A DNA stretch of 64,000 nt from Streptomyces sp. cf386 (GTDB taxonomy: Bacteria; Actinomycetota; Actinomycetes; Streptomycetales; Streptomycetaceae). A program made the position numbers and the translations under genes. The notes under the pieces are model-generated. The model had not been told where the DNA came from, searched no databases, and was given only the letters and a program-made list of their open reading frames with translations. Shown piece after piece: positions 9,801-17,523 of this stretch; positions within the stretch are counted from its first letter, which is position 1; each line of letters opens with the position of its first letter. Location of the stretch: contig NZ_FNHV01000001.1 of NCBI RefSeq assembly GCF_900103585.1, forward strand, positions 203,326 through 267,325. Reading direction: 5' to 3'.

Positions 9801-9881
9801 CTTCGGGTACACGGCGGGGCGGATGCGCTCGTCGAGGACGCGCTTGAGACGGGCTTCGACCAGGCTGCGGTCGTCATGCAT
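6867..9881 (-). CDS. GH38 alpha-mannosidase, cytoplasmic
   Basis: 1004 residues. The retaining alpha-mannosidase fold is shown by the zinc-site motif GHAHIDSAWLWP (His262, Asp264), the probable nucleophile Asp374 in WLPDTFGF, and a C-terminal beta-sandwich ending FELMTLRLRRA. There is no signal peptide, so it should act on oligomannosides after import. It is the last gene of the operon that starts with the sugar-binding lipoprotein at 16235; the gap to the GH85 gene is 33 bp with an ACGGAG site. Its substrate is inferred as alpha-linked mannose trimmed from N-glycan fragments produced by the neighbouring endoglycosidase. Family assignment is secure; linkage specificity (1,2/1,3/1,6) is not readable. 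Confidence 0.93.
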   Translation of the reverse strand: MHDDRSLVEARLKRVLDERIRPAVYPKSVPLEVAVWNAPGEPVPVAEGLAAEPEPIEVGARWGAPWGTSWFRVTGTVPEEWAGKTVEALLDLGFDENMPGFQCEGLVYRPDGTPVKGLNPRNQWVRIGAPVEGGEEVRLHIEAASNPVILDYHPFLPTQLGDKETAGSAPQYTLTRMDLAVLDETVWQLVLDLEVLGELMAELPVESARRWEILRAVEKALDAIDLQDVNGTAAQARVRLETVLSEPAVPSAHRISAVGHAHIDSAWLWPLRETVRKVARTTSNMTALIEDEPEFVFAMSQAQQWAWVKEHRPEVWARVKKAVAEGRFVPAGGMWVESDTNMPGSEAMARQFVHGKRFFLHEFGIENDEAWLPDTFGFAAGLPQIIKAAGSKWLLTQKISWSQTNRFPHHTFQWEGIDGTRIFTHFPPVDTYNCSMKGSEIAHAARNFKDKGVARHSLAPTGWGDGGGGTTREMIGKAARLRDLEGSATVVWETPEEFFRKAEAEYPDPPVWVGELYLELHRATLTSQAKTKQGNRRSEHLLREAELWAATAAVRTGFPYPYDELDRIWKTVLLHQFHDILPGSSIAWVHREARATYERLMGELTAIIESAQRALAGEGVAELVFNSAPHGREGVPAGGARTPVTDGRTARTARPDGGFVLDNGLLRIEIDAQGLVVSAYDIQADREAIAPNRSANLLQLHPDFPNMWDAWDVDEFYRHTVTDLTDVDEIAPGDDGASVRIVRSFGASRVTQHLSLAPGERRLLIDTEVDWHETEKFLKLAFPLDVHAERYASETQFGHFHRPTHTNTSWEAAKFEACNHRFVHLEEPGWGVSVVNDSTYGHDVTRTVRTDGDRGTTTTVRVSLLRAPRFPDPETDQGVHRFRHALVPGAGIGDAVREGWRINLPERRITGASEVAPLVTVDKDAVVITAVKLADDGSGDVVVRLHEAHGGRARATLTADFEVADIKATDLLERPLPETPPHDGRQVALRLRPFELMTLRLRRA

Positions 9882-9914
9882 GCGGGGTGCTCCGTAGGTC
9901 GTCCGGGCGGGTGG

Positions 9915-11924
9915 TTACCAGCGGTGGGTGACGGTCGCGGGGGCCGACGTGGTGTACAGCTCCCCCACGGCACGCAGTTCGAACCGCGCCTCCGTCTCGC
10001 CCTGTTCGGGCCTCAGGCCGCCGACGAAATACGCGCGCTGGCAGGTGCCGCCGAGGAAGCGCCGGGTGCCGTCGGGGAGGAGGCGGTGGAGGGTGTGGTG
10101 GCGTACGTCGCCGGAAGCCGGGTTCCAGGCGAAGCGCAGCTCGCCCGCGGACGCCTCGGTGATCCGGAAGCCGGCCGGGGCGGCGGGCGTGTGCGGGGCG
10201 TCACGGACCGCGAGGCCGCCGAGCCGCCATCGCACGGCACCGCCGTCGGCCGCGGTGAGCCGCACGCCGATCGCGTGCACGGTGCCGGTCAGGCCGGTGA
10301 GACGTACGGTCGAGGTCTGCCAGCCGTCACCCGAGGTCACGGGGAAGTAGGCGTACGGCGGGGTCGTGCCCGGCGCGGTGGGCTCGCCGGTGGCGACGGC
10401 CAGCTCGACGTTCACGCCGCCCGCGTCGGTCCGGTGGGTCAGCTCGACGACCGTGTCCGCGGTGACCGGCAGCCGTGTCGCATACACGTCCAGCACCGCC
10501 GGCCGGTCCAGTGCCCCGTCGACCAGCACACTGCTCCCGCCGCGCCACGCGTCCGCGAAGTCGAAGGTCACCGCAGGTCTCTGCCCGTCGGTGTGTACGA
10601 CCCAGCGGCGGGACGGCAGCCGGTCCTGGAGGCCCAGATGGTTCCAGGGCGCGTCCGACGTCACCTTCCCGTCCTCGTACCAGCGTAGCCCGTGCCCGGT
10701 GTTGAACACGCTCGCGAACGGCATCGAGGTGACCGTCGACCGGTCGGCGACGGAGACGGCCGGTGCCCGCCAGCCGTCCGTTCCGTCCGGCCGCGAGGGA
10801 TCCAGTGACCGCCCGGTCCAGAAGCGGTCGTCGGCGGCGTGGAACTCCCCCGGCCCACGCCCGTCCGCAGGAAGGTGATTCCGCGTCCACTCGGGCCGGT
10901 AGAAGCCGACCGACACGACGTGCGCCTTGTCGCGCGGCACGATCGCGTCCCAGTTCACGGACGAGTTCCAGCCGTTCGCCTCGACATCGACGCCCGCCCA
11001 CAACTCGTACCGGCTGCGCCCCAGTTGATCGGCTCGCTGCCCGGACGACGTCAGCCTCGCCGCCGTCCACCGGAAGTCGACGAACATGTCGTCGGCGGTC
11101 CGGAAGAACGCCTCGTTCTGGGAGTTGAGCGCCCCCTGCCAGCTCACAGACCCGTTCACGGTCATCGAGTCGTACCAGGTGACCCGCTGCCCCTTGGCCT
11201 TGGCGAGCGTCTTCAGCTCGCGCATGAAGCCGAGCATGTCCGCGCCCAGCGCGGCGTTCCCGCCACTGGTCTCGGCGTTGACGAACCACCCGTCGAAGCC
11301 GTACGCCTCCGCGACCGCGACCAGCCGCTCGGCCAGCGGGTACCGCCCGGCCGCGTCCTTCTGCACCAGGTCACGCGTCCACTGCAACTGCCCGCCATAG
11401 GCGACGGGCGGCAGGAAGATGTTGCCGAGGACGGGCACTCCATGGCGGTGGGCTGCGTCCACGATCGGCGCGTTCGGCGCCAGGATCAGCCCCTCGCCGG
11501 AGGAGCCGCCCCAGAACACCAGCTCGTCGATGTACGCCCAGTGGGTGAGGGCGTAGTAGTCGGCGGTGGCCGAGCCCTGGGAGGGGTTGGAGGCGGTGGG
11601 CCCGAAGGACACCAGGGACTGGATACGGGCCTGGCTCGCGCGTGCGGTCGAGTTGGCCGGGGTCGGGGTGAAGCGCGGGGCGAGCGGGACGGTCGCCGCG
11701 TTGAAGGCGAGGTCCGGGTCGTCGGCCGGGCGCCAGGACTTCAGGCTGCGCCAGGTGATGCCGGTGCCCGGGGTGCCGGAGGGCAGGGAGTCCGGGTACC
11801 AGTAGGAGGCGTACGGCTGGAGGGCGTCCGCGGCCTTCGGGGCCGCCGCAGCAGGCGGCGAGGACAACAGGGCGGCTGCGGCGCCGGCGCCTGCGAGCAG
11901 GACGGTGCGTCTGGTGGGGTTCAC
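9915..11924 (-). CDS. Exported GH85 endo-beta-N-acetylglucosaminidase
   Basis: 669 residues. Cleaves between the two core GlcNAc residues of N-glycans, freeing oligosaccharide and leaving one GlcNAc (with any core fucose) on the protein. The leader begins NPTRRTVLLAGAGAAAALL, a twin-arginine-like signal ending near AAAA. The catalytic pair is visible in FDGWFVNAETSGG (Asn216, Glu218), as expected for the oxazoline mechanism of GH85; VTWYDSMTVNGSVSWQ and the NEAFF strand also fit. C-terminal sandwich modules (about 430-580) and a fibronectin-like tail (about 585-669) follow. The start is GTG 11924 with AAGGAGG upstream; it overlaps the previous gene's TGA by 4 bp (GTGA), tying it into the mannose-glycan operon. 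Confidence 0.93.
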   Translation of the reverse strand: MNPTRRTVLLAGAGAAAALLSSPPAAAAPKAADALQPYASYWYPDSLPSGTPGTGITWRSLKSWRPADDPDLAFNAATVPLAPRFTPTPANSTARASQARIQSLVSFGPTASNPSQGSATADYYALTHWAYIDELVFWGGSSGEGLILAPNAPIVDAAHRHGVPVLGNIFLPPVAYGGQLQWTRDLVQKDAAGRYPLAERLVAVAEAYGFDGWFVNAETSGGNAALGADMLGFMRELKTLAKAKGQRVTWYDSMTVNGSVSWQGALNSQNEAFFRTADDMFVDFRWTAARLTSSGQRADQLGRSRYELWAGVDVEANGWNSSVNWDAIVPRDKAHVVSVGFYRPEWTRNHLPADGRGPGEFHAADDRFWTGRSLDPSRPDGTDGWRAPAVSVADRSTVTSMPFASVFNTGHGLRWYEDGKVTSDAPWNHLGLQDRLPSRRWVVHTDGQRPAVTFDFADAWRGGSSVLVDGALDRPAVLDVYATRLPVTADTVVELTHRTDAGGVNVELAVATGEPTAPGTTPPYAYFPVTSGDGWQTSTVRLTGLTGTVHAIGVRLTAADGGAVRWRLGGLAVRDAPHTPAAPAGFRITEASAGELRFAWNPASGDVRHHTLHRLLPDGTRRFLGGTCQRAYFVGGLRPEQGETEARFELRAVGELYTTSAPATVTHRW

Positions 11925-13177
11925 GTGCGGGTGCCTCCTTGTGGGGTGGGGAGTACCTGGTCGGACGTGACGACTTCGGTGATGCCGCGGGCGGCGAGGT
12001 GATCGGCGTCCGTGGCGCGCTGGTCGAGAACGGTGGTGGGGCGGGCGCCGTCGGCGACCAGGCGGAAGAAGGCGTCGTAGACGGGACCGCCCGGCGCGCA
12101 GACCGAGCGGACGCCCGGGTCGGCCGGGACGACGAGGGCGGTGGTCCGGGGCGCGGGCACGGGCGTGGGCTCGCTCGCCGCGCGGGCGAGCACCCGAGCG
12201 GTGTCCTTGGGCTTCCGGCCGTTGGTCAACAGGCCGAGCCCGTATTCGAGTTCGGGGAAGTCGGCCAGGTCGCGGGACACGTCGTGGGAGCACCACCAGG
12301 TGATGCCCCACAGGTCGGGGCAGTCCAGCGCGTTCGCGACGGTCGCCGCGGTGAAGGCGGCGGCGTGCTCCGGCGGGACCAGGGGCGCGGGTGCGCCGAC
12401 CTCCTGGAGCCAGACGGGGCGGCGCGGGTCGTCGGCCCAGGCCTTGCTCAGCTCGACGAGGTACGCGGCGTGGTGCTCGGCCGGGACGGAGGTACGGCCG
12501 TGGCGCTGGGCGGTGCCGTTGAAGACCCAGGAGTGCACGGCGGTGAGCGTGCCGAGGCGCGCCGCCTGGGCCGGCGTGAACGGCTGGTCGTCCTGGTACC
12601 AGGTGGCGTCGTACTCGGCGTGCAGATGCAGCCGCCCGGGGGCGCCCTCCTCGCAGGCGGCGAGCATGCGCGACAGCCAGCGGTCGACCTCATCCCCGGT
12701 CGCCCGGTCGGGGTCGGGATGCGGGCCCGCCGAGAACTGGTTGACCTCGTTGCCGAGGGTCATGCCGAGGAAGTTCGGCCGGTCGGCGAGGGCGGCGGCG
12801 AGCGTGCGCAGGTAGGCCGCCTGGCCGTCGAGGACGTCCGGGTCGGTGAAGAGGTTGCGGCGGTGCCAGGTCCGGGTCCAGGCCGGGAGGAAGTCGAAGC
12901 TGCTCAAGTGCCCTTGCAGACCGTCCACGTTGACGTCGAGGCCGCGTTCGGCGGCGGCGTCGACGAGCTGGACCAGCTGCTCGACGGCCCGGGGGCGGAC
13001 GAGCGAGCGGTTGGGCTGGAAGTACGGCCACAGCGGGAAGACCCGGATGTGGTCGAGGCCCAGCGCGGCGATGGAGTCGAGGTCGGCGCGTACGGAGTCG
13101 AGGTCGAAGTCGAGCCAGTGGTGGAACCACCCTTCGCTGGGCGTGTAGTTGACGCCGAAGCGCACGGCAGAAGGCAT
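11921..13177 (-). CDS. GH5-like glycosidase, candidate cytoplasmic beta-mannosidase (GH5_18-type)
   Basis: 418 residues, no signal peptide. A TIM-barrel clan GH-A enzyme: RFGVNYTPSEGWFHHW at the N-terminus, acid/base Glu in GMTLGNEVNQF (about residue 142) and nucleophile Glu in VWLQEVGAP (about residue 255). Intracellular GH5_18 enzymes in bifidobacteria remove the core beta-mannose of Man-GlcNAc, which is exactly the product expected from GH85 plus GH38 action; this subfamily call is inference from context and general resemblance. It sits between the importer permease (27-bp gap) and the GH85 gene (4-bp overlap). The alternative is a different clan-A beta-glycosidase. The last 90 residues are extra and of unknown role. 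Confidence 0.75.
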   Translation of the reverse strand: MPSAVRFGVNYTPSEGWFHHWLDFDLDSVRADLDSIAALGLDHIRVFPLWPYFQPNRSLVRPRAVEQLVQLVDAAAERGLDVNVDGLQGHLSSFDFLPAWTRTWHRRNLFTDPDVLDGQAAYLRTLAAALADRPNFLGMTLGNEVNQFSAGPHPDPDRATGDEVDRWLSRMLAACEEGAPGRLHLHAEYDATWYQDDQPFTPAQAARLGTLTAVHSWVFNGTAQRHGRTSVPAEHHAAYLVELSKAWADDPRRPVWLQEVGAPAPLVPPEHAAAFTAATVANALDCPDLWGITWWCSHDVSRDLADFPELEYGLGLLTNGRKPKDTARVLARAASEPTPVPAPRTTALVVPADPGVRSVCAPGGPVYDAFFRLVADGARPTTVLDQRATDADHLAARGITEVVTSDQVLPTPQGGTRT

Positions 13178-13204
13178 GCGGTGTCCTTGACTTCAGTGGG
13201 AGGT

Positions 13205-14056
13205 TCAGCCCTTCACCGCGCCCTCGCCGACGCCACGGAAGAAGTACCGCTGGAGACAGGCGAAGAGGGCGATCAGCGGCGCGACGGCGATGATCGTGCC
13301 GGCGGCGACGAGGCGTTCGTCGCCTGCGAAGGTGCCGTGCAGATAGTTGAGGCCGATGGTCAGCGTGAACCTGGACGGATCGCTCAGCACGATGAGCGGC
13401 CACAGGAAGTCGTCCCAGGCGCCCATGAAGGCGAAGATCGCGACGACGGCGAGGGTCCCCTTCACGGACGGCACCGCTATGCGCAGGAACCTCTGCCAGA
13501 CGTTGGCGCCGTCGACGTACGCCGCCTCCTCGATCTCGTACGGCAGGTTGAGGAAGGCGTTGCGCATCAGCAGGACGTTCAGGGCGCTGACGCAGCCGGG
13601 CAGCACGACACCGACGAGGGTGTTGTTGAGGCCGAGCTCCCGCATGGTCGTGAACTGGGCGATGATGATGCCCTCCACGGGCACGAGCATCGCGAGGATG
13701 AAGGCGAGGGTGGCCGCGCGGCGGCCCCGGTAGCGCAGCCGGGCGAGGGCGTAGCCGGCGAGGGCCGAACCGACGCAGTTGGTGACGACGTTGGCGGTGG
13801 CGACCTTCAGCGAGTTGAGGGCGTAGTCCCAGACGGGGATGGTGTCGGCGACCCGCTCGTAGTTGTGCAGCGTGGGCTCGCTCGGCAGGAACTTCGGCGG
13901 GGAGCTGAAGATGTCCTCGGTGGGGCCCTTGAGGGAGGTCGACAGCTGCCAGAGGAACGGGCCGACGGTGAGGGCGAGGACGCCGAGCAGGAGCAGGTAG
14001 CGCAGGGCGAGTTCCCAGAGCCGGACGCGGCGGCCGTGTTCGTCGGTGATGCTCAC
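13205..14056 (-). CDS. Carbohydrate ABC transporter permease, MalG family
   Basis: 283 residues with six predicted membrane helices. One of two inner-membrane subunits of a CUT1 oligosaccharide importer. The EAA loop is present as EAAYVDGANVWQRFLRIAVP (about residues 180-199), which docks to the shared ATPase. No ATPase gene lies nearby, so a multitask MsiK-type ATPase elsewhere in the chromosome probably energises it, as is usual in Streptomyces; that is family knowledge. GTG 14056 overlaps the stop of the preceding permease by 4 bp (GTGA). Cargo inferred: GH85-released mannose-rich oligosaccharide. Confidence 0.9.
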   Translation of the reverse strand: MSITDEHGRRVRLWELALRYLLLLGVLALTVGPFLWQLSTSLKGPTEDIFSSPPKFLPSEPTLHNYERVADTIPVWDYALNSLKVATANVVTNCVGSALAGYALARLRYRGRRAATLAFILAMLVPVEGIIIAQFTTMRELGLNNTLVGVVLPGCVSALNVLLMRNAFLNLPYEIEEAAYVDGANVWQRFLRIAVPSVKGTLAVVAIFAFMGAWDDFLWPLIVLSDPSRFTLTIGLNYLHGTFAGDERLVAAGTIIAVAPLIALFACLQRYFFRGVGEGAVKG

Positions 14057-14940
14057 GCCTCGTCCCTCCGATCCGCCCTCAGCACCAGCAGCATCAGCGC
14101 GACGGTGACGACGAAGACGACGACCGATATCGCGGAGGCGTACCCCACGCGGCCGGTGAGGCCGGTGCCGGTGCGCTGGACCAGCATCACGAGGGTGGTG
14201 TCCTCACCCGCGGGGCCACCGGTCGGGCCCGCCATCAGGTAGACCTCCGAGAACACCTTGAAGGCGGCCACCGACGAAAGAGCTCCGACCAGCACCATGG
14301 TGGAACGCACGGCGGGCACCGTGACCGTGACGAAGCGGCGGACCGCGCCGGCGCCGTCCACGGCCGCGGCCTCGTGCAGCTCACGCGGCACATTCGCCAG
14401 CGCTGCCAAGTAAATGATCATGTAGTAGCCGAGGCCCTTCCAGACCGTCACGGCCATGGCGCTCAGCAGGAGCAGCCACTGATCGCTGAGGAAGCCGATC
14501 CGGCCGACCCCGATGGTCTCCAACAGTGAGTTGACCAGCCCGCGTTCGTCGAGCAGCCACACCCAGATCAGCCCGACGACCACGATCGAGGCGACGACCG
14601 GGGTGTAGAAGGCGGACCGGAAGAAGGTGATCCCGGGGATGTTCTTCTGAACCAGGAGCGCGAGCAGCAGCGGAAGGACCACCAGCGCGGGCACCACTCC
14701 GAGGACGTACAGCGTGCTGTTGCGCAGCCCGATCCAGAACATGTCGTCGTTCAGGAGCTCACGGAAGTTCGCCAGGCCCACGAACTCGCCCGGGATCAGG
14801 GTGCGGCGGTCGGTGAAGGCGTTGACCAGAGTGGAGACGAACGGGTACAGGATGAAGGCGCCGGTGATCAGCAGGCCGGGTGCGGCGAACAGCCAGGGAC
14901 TCACCGGCAGCTGGCGTCGCACCCGTGTCATGGTGGACAT
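14053..14940 (-). CDS. Carbohydrate ABC transporter permease, MalF family
   Basis: 295 residues, about six membrane helices. The EAA loop is HEAAAVDGAGAVRRFVTVTVP (about 195-215). Partner of the MalG-type permease downstream in the same CUT1 importer. It begins with ATG 14940, two bases after the TAG of the binding-protein gene, so translation is probably coupled. The gene order binding protein, MalF, MalG, then two glycosidases and GH38 marks a complete uptake-and-digest operon. Confidence 0.9.
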   Translation of the reverse strand: MSTMTRVRRQLPVSPWLFAAPGLLITGAFILYPFVSTLVNAFTDRRTLIPGEFVGLANFRELLNDDMFWIGLRNSTLYVLGVVPALVVLPLLLALLVQKNIPGITFFRSAFYTPVVASIVVVGLIWVWLLDERGLVNSLLETIGVGRIGFLSDQWLLLLSAMAVTVWKGLGYYMIIYLAALANVPRELHEAAAVDGAGAVRRFVTVTVPAVRSTMVLVGALSSVAAFKVFSEVYLMAGPTGGPAGEDTTLVMLVQRTGTGLTGRVGYASAISVVVFVVTVALMLLVLRADRRDEA

Positions 14941-14942
14941 GA

Positions 14943-16235
14943 CTAACCCTGCTGCTGGAGGAGCCGGTTACAGGCCTCGACAGCGTTGTCAAGAGCTTGC
15001 TTCGGGCTCTCCTTGCCCTGCAGCGCCTTGGCGATCTCGTTGCGCAGCTCGGTCTTCATCTGCTCGCTGAACAGCACGGGCGTGTAGTTGACGGCGTTCT
15101 TCAGCGACTTGGCGGCGGCGACCCGCACCCGCGTCTCGTCGGTGCCGTCCTCCTTGGTGAAGTACGGGTCGTCGAGCGATCCGGCGGTGCTGGGGAAGAT
15201 GGCGACCTGCTTGGCGAACGACATCTGGCGCTCGGCGTCGGTGACGAAGTGGGCGAAGGCGACCGCGGCGGGCGTGCGCTTGGTCTGCGCGTTGACCATC
15301 ACGCCCATCACGTACATGTTGACGTGGCCGGTGCTGGTGATCTGGTCGGTGATCCCGATGTTCTTGTACAGGTTCGGCGCCTGCTTCTTGAAATTGCCGA
15401 GGTCCAGCGCGCTGCCGGGGTTCATGGCGACGGCACCGGTGAGGAACTTCTTGCCGGACGACTCGGGGGTGGCGGTGAGCGCCTGCGGGTCGAGGGCTTT
15501 GGCGTCGTACAACTTCTTGTATTCGGTGAGGAGTTCGACCCCCTTGGCGTCATTGAAGGTGAAGGCGGTGCCCTCCTTGTTCATCAGCTCGACGCCGTAG
15601 CGGCCGAAGTCCTCGACGGTGGGCACGTTGGCGAGGGTGGCGACCTCGCCGTCGGTCTTCTCCGCCATCTTCAGCGCGGCGTCGAAGACTTCGCCGTACG
15701 TCTTCGGCGGCTGCTCGGGGTCGAGTCCCGCGTCCCTGAAGAGGGACTTGTTGTAGAACAGCGGGCCGGTGTTGAGGTACCAGGGGAACGCGTACGTGCC
15801 CGTCATGCCCGGTATCTGATGGCTGGCCCAGGCTCCTTCCAGATACTCCTTCTTGTATTGCCCGGCCGCCTTGTCGAGGTCGAGCGCGAGGCCTGCCTTG
15901 GCGAGCGGGGCGACCAGGTCGGGAGAGACGTTGACGACGTCGGGGAGCGTGCCGCCGGCCGCGTCGGCACTGATCTTGTCGGCGTAGCCCTCGGCGGGCT
16001 GGTCGATCCACTTCACGTCGGTGCCGGGGTACTTCTTCTCGAAGTCGGCGATCAGGCCCTCGAAGTAGTCCTTGAAGTTGGCGCGCAGGTTCCAGGTCTG
16101 GAAGGTGATGTCGCCCTCGACTTTGCCGGAGGCGTCGGTCGAGCCGCCGTCGCCGCCTACCGAGCCGCAGGCGCTGAGCGGCAGGACGACACAGACGGCG
16201 AATGCGGCAGCGAGGGCTCTACGGGAAACAGGCAC
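14943..16235 (-). CDS. Carbohydrate ABC transporter substrate-binding lipoprotein
   Basis: 430 residues, SBP_bac_1 family. The leader MPVSRRALAAAFAVCVVLPLSAC ends in a lipobox (LSAC, Cys23), so the protein is membrane-anchored by lipid. The mature part shows the usual pattern of CUT1 binding proteins: a linker rich in Gly/Ser, ITFQTWN at the first strand, FEKKYPGTDVKWID, and GSALDLGNFKK later. First gene of the six-gene operon ending with the GH38 mannosidase. Its upstream region carries the operator array at 16323-16400. Ligand is inferred to be a GH85 product; family members for other oligosaccharides look alike, so specificity is unproven. Confidence 0.9.
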   Translation of the reverse strand: MPVSRRALAAAFAVCVVLPLSACGSVGGDGGSTDASGKVEGDITFQTWNLRANFKDYFEGLIADFEKKYPGTDVKWIDQPAEGYADKISADAAGGTLPDVVNVSPDLVAPLAKAGLALDLDKAAGQYKKEYLEGAWASHQIPGMTGTYAFPWYLNTGPLFYNKSLFRDAGLDPEQPPKTYGEVFDAALKMAEKTDGEVATLANVPTVEDFGRYGVELMNKEGTAFTFNDAKGVELLTEYKKLYDAKALDPQALTATPESSGKKFLTGAVAMNPGSALDLGNFKKQAPNLYKNIGITDQITSTGHVNMYVMGVMVNAQTKRTPAAVAFAHFVTDAERQMSFAKQVAIFPSTAGSLDDPYFTKEDGTDETRVRVAAAKSLKNAVNYTPVLFSEQMKTELRNEIAKALQGKESPKQALDNAVEACNRLLQQQG

Positions 16236-16322
16236 GGCGAACCGGCCTCCTTTGCGGACGAGTTGGCGAACGAGGCAGACCCTGCACGCCGATCCCGCAG
16301 CCCGTCAATGGCTCTCGCGGAG

Positions 16323-16400
16323 CTAATTTCTTTAGTGACTAATACGCATTAGGATCATCGAGCTGAACCGCATTAGGTGTTCAGCCCTGAACCGCATTAG
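16323..16400. promoter_or_regulatory. Phased LacI-type operator array between divergent importer operon and lacI gene
   Basis: Three 14-bp sites start exactly 24 bp apart: CTAATACGCATTAG (16339-16352, 12 of 14 palindromic with the central CG typical of LacI operators), CTGAACCGCATTAG (16363-16376) and an identical second copy (16387-16400). A weaker dyad CTAATTTCTTTAG lies at 16323-16335. On the minus strand TTCAGC (16366-16361) and TATTAG (16343-16338) form a promoter with a 17-bp spacer, so the best operator covers the -10 of the importer operon. Confidence 0.72.
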
Positions 16401-16442
16401 TGCATACTGCTCCGGAATGTCTCGCCGGAATGGGGAATCACC

Positions 16443-17489
16443 ATGTCAGGCAAGCGGTCACCGGCCCGTCGGCCGACGATGAAGGACATAGCGCGGCACG
16501 CCGGGGTCTCCCAGAGCGCGGTCTCCTTCGCCCTCAACGGCCGGCCCGGCGTGTCGGAGGACACCCGCGACCGGGTGCGGCGGGTCGCCGAGGAGCTGGG
16601 CTGGCGTCCCAGTACGGCGGCACGGGCCCTGTCCGGGGAGGGCGCGGCGACGGTCGGCTTCGTGCTGGCGCGGCCCGCGGACACCCTCGGAGTGGACTCC
16701 TTCTTCCTGCAACTCGTCTCGGGCATCCAGGAGGTGCTGGCCGAGCGCCATCTCGGGCTGCTGTTCCAGGTGGTGGAGGACATCGCCGACGAGTGCGCGG
16801 TGTACCGGCGCTGGTGGGCCGAACACCGTGTGGACGGCGTCCTGGTCGTCGACCCGCGCACCGACGATCCCCGCCCCGACCTCCTCGACGAACTCGGCCT
16901 GCCCGCCGTGGTGATCGGCGGCGCGCCCGACGACCGCCACCCCGGCCTGTCGACCGTCTGGGCGGACGACGCGGGCGCGATGGCCTCGGTGGTGGACGGC
17001 CTGTACGCCCTCGGCCATCGCCGGATCGTGCACATCGCCGGTCTGCCGGGGCTCGCCCACACCGAGCGCCGTATCCGCACGCTGCGCGCCGAGGCGGGGC
17101 GCCGTGGCCTGTCCGAGGTGAGGTCGGTGACCACCGACTACTCCGACGCCGAGGGCGCGGCGGTCACCCGCCGAGTCCTGGAGGGCCCCACTCCCCCGAC
17201 GGCACTGATCTACGACAACGACGTGATGGCCGTCGCCGGTGCCGCCGCCGCGGCCGAACTCGGCTTCTCGGTACCGGCGGACGTCTCGGTGGTGTCCTGG
17301 GAGGACTCGGCCCTGTGCCGCATGGTCAAGCCGTGGCTGTCGGCGCTGTCCCGGGACAGCGTGGAGTTCGGACGCACGGCGGCCCGCGAACTGACCGCAC
17401 TGCTGGACGGCGGGGCGGCGCGGGCGGTGCGGGTGCCGGTGCCGCGGTTGATCGAGCGGGGCAGTACGGGGGTGGCTCGGGGCGCTTGA
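16443..17489 (+). CDS. LacI-family transcriptional regulator of the N-glycan operon
   Basis: 348 residues. The HTH (about 13-32) reads TMKDIARHAGVSQSAVSFALNG, with the hinge helix at RPSTAARALSGEG. The effector domain follows the type-1 periplasmic-binding-like fold (residues 66-340), with HRRIVHIAG and TALIYDNDVMAVA typical of sugar-responsive LacI proteins. It is transcribed away from the importer operon across 207 bp that hold three matching operator sites. Inferred role: represses the operon until an oligomannoside or mannose signal binds. A general carbon-control role is less likely given the local operators. Confidence 0.9.
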   Translation: MSGKRSPARRPTMKDIARHAGVSQSAVSFALNGRPGVSEDTRDRVRRVAEELGWRPSTAARALSGEGAATVGFVLARPADTLGVDSFFLQLVSGIQEVLAERHLGLLFQVVEDIADECAVYRRWWAEHRVDGVLVVDPRTDDPRPDLLDELGLPAVVIGGAPDDRHPGLSTVWADDAGAMASVVDGLYALGHRRIVHIAGLPGLAHTERRIRTLRAEAGRRGLSEVRSVTTDYSDAEGAAVTRRVLEGPTPPTALIYDNDVMAVAGAAAAAELGFSVPADVSVVSWEDSALCRMVKPWLSALSRDSVEFGRTAARELTALLDGGAARAVRVPVPRLIERGSTGVARGA

Positions 17490-17523
17490 AAGGCTTGCGC
17501 CACCCCCTCGGGCGGATCTGGGC

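Noticed and set aside
6861..10688. 1275-codon plus-strand open frame
   Set aside because: It is antisense to the GH38 and GH85 genes. It is rich in Arg, Gly, Val and Leu without domains, the usual result of reading high-GC coding DNA backwards.
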